Below, in pieces: positions 29,502 through 30,331 of a stretch of 30,331 nt of DNA (position 1 is its first letter; each line of letters starts with the position of its first letter). A program made the position numbers and the translations under genes. The DNA is from an uncultured Propionibacteriaceae bacterium (GTDB lineage: Bacteria > Actinomycetota > Actinomycetes > Propionibacteriales > Propionibacteriaceae). Location: assembly GCA_937965785.1 (NCBI GenBank), contig CALCKT010000059.1, positions 1 through 30,331 on the forward strand, read 5' to 3'. The notes below the pieces were generated by a model, which did not search any database, was not told the DNA's origin, and saw only the letters and a program-made list of their open reading frames with translations.

Positions 29502-29747
29502 TCACAGCACAGCGACCAAAGCAGTTCCCGCCGCCGCAATGATCGCGCCACCCATCATGTGATTCAACGCGGTCTTCATCCCGCTGCCATCGCGCTCACC
29601 GAAGAACTGGAGTCCTAGCTGCACCAAACCCCAAATCGCCCACACGGCACCAGCAATGCCGATCAAAGCCCCCAAGCCGTCCAAAATCAAATTCAGCAAC
29701 GTCGTGTCGAACTTGACGTCCTTGATTTCCAACAAAAACATCATCAT
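29502..29747 (-). CDS. Maff2/VirB2-like small membrane protein
   Basis: 81 residues with two hydrophobic helices (about 19-47, LNLILDGLGALIGIAGAVWAIW, and 62-80, MMGGAIIAAAGTALVAVL) joined by a polar loop with GERDGSGMKTALNHMM. This layout matches Maff2-type proteins of Gram-positive ICEs, which stand in the place of the VirB2 pilin. Three ATG codons in a row (29747, 29744, 29741) follow AAGGAAG; the third has the best spacing. It lies directly before the VirB6-like gene. Confidence 0.82.
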   Translation of the reverse strand: MMMFLLEIKDVKFDTTLLNLILDGLGALIGIAGAVWAIWGLVQLGLQFFGERDGSGMKTALNHMMGGAIIAAAGTALVAVL

Positions 29748-29776
29748 CTTCCTTTACCTAGATGGGGAGTCCGAAA

Positions 29777-30331
29777 TCAGGCTCCCGACGTGCCCTCTGC
29801 CGACTTCTTGTCGGCATCCAATTCGCGCATCAGCCACCAGGCCCGGGACCGGCCCGCATCAGCAGATCCCGTCCGGATTGCCTCCGCCCGGGCGGCCTCC
29901 GCCCGCACCGCCACCGGAGAACGCTCCTCCGGCAACGGCGGCACTGAAGGCGGATCCGGCATCCGCCGCCTAGACGACGACTTCGGAGCTCCCTCCGGCG
30001 GAAGCTTCGACAGGCGGTGCGCCACCAGGCCTGCGAGATGCCGGACCCGGGCTGGTATCGGATTTCCCGCCAAATGCGCCCGCAAATCAGTCACGGTCCA
30101 ACCGGCCGCGAGGCGTTCCCGCAGCAGCGGCACAACCGTGGCCACGCCGTCGTCGTCGAGGACCTGCATCGGCTCCGGCAGCACCCGACGCACCAGAGCC
30201 CAGTCAGCCGCCACATCACGCCCCACTGACGCAACATCGGCCCCTGTGGCGGGGGAGACGGCCCGGCCACCGGCCGGAGCCGACCCAGCTGCCGGTAGAC
30301 CAACACCACCCCGGGAATCTTCGACGTCGGA
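29777..30331 (-). CDS. Partial protein, C-terminal part of an actinobacterial HTH-type element protein
   Basis: The frame is open to the window edge (35 codons upstream of GTG 30226), so the N-terminus lies outside and the visible 184 residues are the C-terminal part. RRVLPEPMQVLDDDGVATVVPLLRERLAAGWTVTDLRAHLAGN and ARVRHLAGLVAHRLSKLP resemble the tail of large actinobacterial HTH/replication-type proteins of mobile elements, where a full-length gene begins with a winged HTH. The end is Pro/Arg-rich and helical with RSRAWWLMRELDADKK. It is probably the gene upstream of the transfer operon, either a regulator or replication-linked; the assignment is tentative. Confidence 0.65.
   Translation of the reverse strand, partial: SDVEDSRGGVGLPAAGSAPAGGRAVSPATGADVASVGRDVAADWALVRRVLPEPMQVLDDDGVATVVPLLRERLAAGWTVTDLRAHLAGNPIPARVRHLAGLVAHRLSKLPPEGAPKSSSRRRMPDPPSVPPLPEERSPVAVRAEAARAEAIRTGSADAGRSRAWWLMRELDADKKSAEGTSGA

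Noticed and set aside
1..30331. Replication initiator gene
   Set aside because: No Rep family was recognised. The partial gene at the right edge might be replication-linked, but the visible part cannot show it.

Overview
The window is GC-rich DNA (only a few stretches are less so, notably about 5,000-5,300, 6,390-7,010 and 23,200-24,300). It has several GTG starts, many 4-base ATGA/GTGA gene overlaps, and protein families typical of Actinobacteria. I read it as most of an actinobacterial integrative and conjugative element (ICE) or integrating conjugative plasmid. The genus cannot be fixed from sequence alone; a Propionibacteriaceae- or Actinomycetaceae-like host is a guess.

Layout. (1) 1-960: a 37-bp 3' tRNA fragment (putative att core) next to a tyrosine integrase. 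(2) 969-4710: a maintenance block with two ParA/MinD-type ATPases, a ribbon-helix-helix ParB-like protein and three arrays of a 9-bp CTARC-type repeat, one of them inside the coding sequence of the first ATPase; this looks like a partition system with its centromere. Small coupled ORFs lie between the two ATPases. (3) 4707-6364: two membrane proteins and a micro-ORF coupled to the partition operon. (4) 6390-10338: an accessory/stability block with a membrane protein and a serine recombinase on the minus strand, then a KfrA-like coiled-coil DNA-binding protein, a short putative antitoxin, a zeta-type toxin kinase carrying a perfect 23-bp palindrome in its coding sequence, and a second serine recombinase on the plus strand. 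(5) 10354-11636: an HNH nuclease and a small coiled-coil/HTH protein (minus), then about 520 bp of non-coding DNA packed with hairpins, the best candidate for oriT. (6) 11637-17936: a 2,099-residue MobF relaxase with helicase and DnaG/Toprim primase-like domains. (7) 18043-30331 (minus): a type IV secretion operon. In transcription order it holds a partial HTH-type protein, a Maff2/VirB2-like small membrane protein, a VirB6-like protein, a secreted protein, a PrgI/VirB3-like protein, VirB4, an SLT+CHAP cell-wall hydrolase, a lipoprotein, a small protein, a sigma-70-like protein, a VirD4-type coupling protein and a DUF4913-like protein.

How it works together (inference): the integrase moves the element at a tRNA gene. 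The ParA/RHH system, KfrA-like protein, toxin-antitoxin pair and resolvases keep it stable. The relaxase nicks the hairpin-rich region, and VirD4 hands the complex to a Gram-positive type IV channel whose wall passage is opened by the SLT/CHAP enzyme. The sigma-like gene inside the transfer operon suggests element-specific transcription. No replication initiator (Rep), excisionase, antibiotic-resistance gene, rRNA or CRISPR array is visible in the window.
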